A stretch of 64,000 bases of DNA from Pseudocalidococcus sp964653145. GTDB taxonomy: Bacteria; Cyanobacteriota; Cyanobacteriia; Thermosynechococcales; Thermosynechococcaceae. Made by a program: the position numbers and the translations under genes. The DNA lies in NCBI GenBank assembly GCA_964653145.1, contig CAZZCG010000011.1, positions 1 to 64,000 of the forward strand. Direction: 5' to 3'. Every line of letters begins with the position of its first letter. Position 1 is the first letter of the stretch. The notes under the pieces were generated by a model. That model worked only from the letters and a program-made list of their open reading frames with translations. It was not told the origin of the DNA and did no database searches. Shown piece after piece: positions 62,758-64,000 of the stretch.

Positions 62758-64000
62758 ATGACCCGGCCCTTAACCCCGGAAAACCAAACCATCGACCGCG
62801 TGGCCTGGACTTGGCAGGATGGCTTGATCATTTTGGCGGTGATTGCCTTAGCCTTTTTCGTGATCAACACAGCCTCGCGGTTCACCGGTGCCTACGATCC
62901 AGAAATTCAAATTAACCTCAGCCCCAGCAGTCTGCCCAGCTATACCGCCCAAACCCTCTTGCGGATGGTGGTGGCCTATTTTATTTCCCTGGTGTTCAGT
63001 GTCGTCTATGCCTACCTTGCGTTCTATAACCGAGTGGCCGAGCGGGTGTTATTGCCATTACTGGATATCCTCCAATCGATTCCTGTCCTCTCGTTTTTGC
63101 CCGGTGTCGTTTTAGCTTTGATTGCCCTCTTTCCCGGCCAGCGGATCGGGATTGAACTGGCGGCGATTTTGCTGATTTTTACCGGTATGGCCTGGAATAT
63201 GACCTTTAGTTTTTACCAATCTCTAACCGGGGTGCCGCGGGAATTACGGGAAGTGGCCCAAATTTATCGGCTCAACCTCTGGCAACGGTTTTGGACAGTG
63301 GATTTACCAGCGGGGGCGATTGGCCTGATCTGGAATAGTGTCATGTCCGTGGCGGGGGGCTGGTTTTTCCTGATTGCCATTGAGTCCTTCACCTTGGGGG
63401 ATAAAAATTTCCGCTTACCAGGCCTGGGGTCCTACTTGGGCACGGCGGCCAATGCGGGGGATTTTCAGGCATTGGGGTATGGCCTGGTGGTTTTGATCGG
63501 GGTCATTATCCTGATCGATATTTTCATCTGGCGGCCGTTGATTGCTTGGGGAGAGCGGTTTAAGTTTCAGTTAGTTGAGGCCACCAATGCCCCTCAATCA
63601 CGGATTTTGGACTTTATTCGCCGCTCGCCCACGTTGCGCTGGTTGAATGAACACTGGACGCTGCCTTTGCAAGAAACCCTGGATCGGCGGATTGTCACAG
63701 TGAATCGGCGGCTAACGAAAAAGTCCCAATTTAGACCTGCTCGCCCCTGGGGAAACTGGTTGAATCAGGTGTTCTTGTTGGGTTTTGGCCTGCTTGTGGC
63801 CTGGGGAACTCTGCACTCAATTCTGTTGATGTTGGATGTTCCTTTCCCACGCTGGCGAGACATTGGCGTTGGGGCTGCCTTGACAACGGTGCGGGTGCTG
63901 GTGGCTTTGGTGTTGTCGTTGTTATGGACAGTTCCGGTGGGCGTGACTATTGGGCGAAATCCGCGGGCAGCACAACTTCTGCAACCCATTGTCCAAATTG
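62758..64000 (+). CDS. ABC transporter permease, two fused modules (3' end outside window)
   Basis: 414 codons seen, open to the window edge. The first BPD-type membrane module (residues about 20-250) has the EAA loop GVPRELREVAQIYRLNLWQRFWTVDLPAG. A linker (RFKFQLVEATNAPQSRILDFIRRSP) leads to a second hydrophobic module starting near residue 335 (WLNQVFLLGFGLLVAWGTL; VGAALTTVRVLVALVLSLLW). One chain would supply both halves of the channel for the preceding ATPase. A solute-binding protein may lie downstream. Confidence 0.88.
   Translation, partial: MTRPLTPENQTIDRVAWTWQDGLIILAVIALAFFVINTASRFTGAYDPEIQINLSPSSLPSYTAQTLLRMVVAYFISLVFSVVYAYLAFYNRVAERVLLPLLDILQSIPVLSFLPGVVLALIALFPGQRIGIELAAILLIFTGMAWNMTFSFYQSLTGVPRELREVAQIYRLNLWQRFWTVDLPAGAIGLIWNSVMSVAGGWFFLIAIESFTLGDKNFRLPGLGSYLGTAANAGDFQALGYGLVVLIGVIILIDIFIWRPLIAWGERFKFQLVEATNAPQSRILDFIRRSPTLRWLNEHWTLPLQETLDRRIVTVNRRLTKKSQFRPARPWGNWLNQVFLLGFGLLVAWGTLHSILLMLDVPFPRWRDIGVGAALTTVRVLVALVLSLLWTVPVGVTIGRNPRAAQLLQPIVQI

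Overview
The window is chromosomal DNA from a cyanobacterium. Diagnostic genes are a Ycf66 protein, a CyanoP-type PsbP lipoprotein, a Mo-nitrogenase C-terminal-domain protein, a DUF4330 protein, a very large GAF/PAS sensor ending in a cyanobacteriochrome-type GAF domain, and a double-domain FeoA. The 10-bp palindrome CCAGGCCTGG recurs along the window while the classical cyanobacterial HIP1 octamer GCGATCGC is scarce. A unicellular Synechococcus/Thermosynechococcus-like lineage is my guess; no marker here fixes the genus.

Left core (1-27.1 kb). A multi-PAS photosensor or kinase runs off the left edge. A metal-homeostasis block on the minus strand follows: hemB and znuA behind a Fur/Zur-like operator, a decayed ferritin-like gene, ferritin, and feoA-feoB-feoC. 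Next comes a three-gene operon of two periplasmic proteins and a membrane protein that joins a DsbD/TauE-like module to a ferric-reductase-like module. After a LexA/CI-like repressor comes housekeeping: a LivH-type permease, argF, an FAD monooxygenase, an M48 protease, ycf66, a universal stress protein and CyanoP. The block ends in tRNA-Ala(CGC).

Integrated island (27,110-53,259, about 26.1 kb). A tyrosine integrase gene sits beside tRNA-Ala. A 20-bp direct repeat that includes the tRNA 3' end recurs 26,139 bp away. The left arm has an AlpA-type regulator, a primase plus DUF3987 replication protein, a DUF5131 protein, a RuvC-like resolvase and two tandem terminase-small-subunit-like proteins. 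I saw no large terminase, capsid or tail gene. This resembles a phage satellite (PICI-like) rather than a complete prophage. The middle is defence cargo: a lone AlbA/Schlafen-like plus NACHT ATPase in AT-rich DNA, and a type I restriction-modification operon (hsdM, hsdS, an AlbA_2/HATPase gene, hsdR, a YgjP-like metallopeptidase). The right arm holds small phage-like genes: a Rad52-like annealing protein, a SWIM zinc-finger protein, an HExxH metalloprotease-like protein, ribbon-helix-helix proteins and a BRO-N protein.

Gene graveyard (53.26-57.8 kb). Just outside the right att site, the DNA matches the integrase-side arm of the left end for about 110 bp. An older related element probably sat here. 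What remains is fragments: a methyltransferase N-terminus, an IS630 transposase, DUF433, BrnT/BrnA, and an HNH nuclease cut short by a nonsense codon. A desaturase-like ferritin-fold gene and a YwqG gene are also here.

Right core (57.8-64 kb). ileS, tRNA-Gly(GCC), an ABC ATPase with a C-terminal AAA-associated domain, and the start of its two-module permease, which runs off the right edge.
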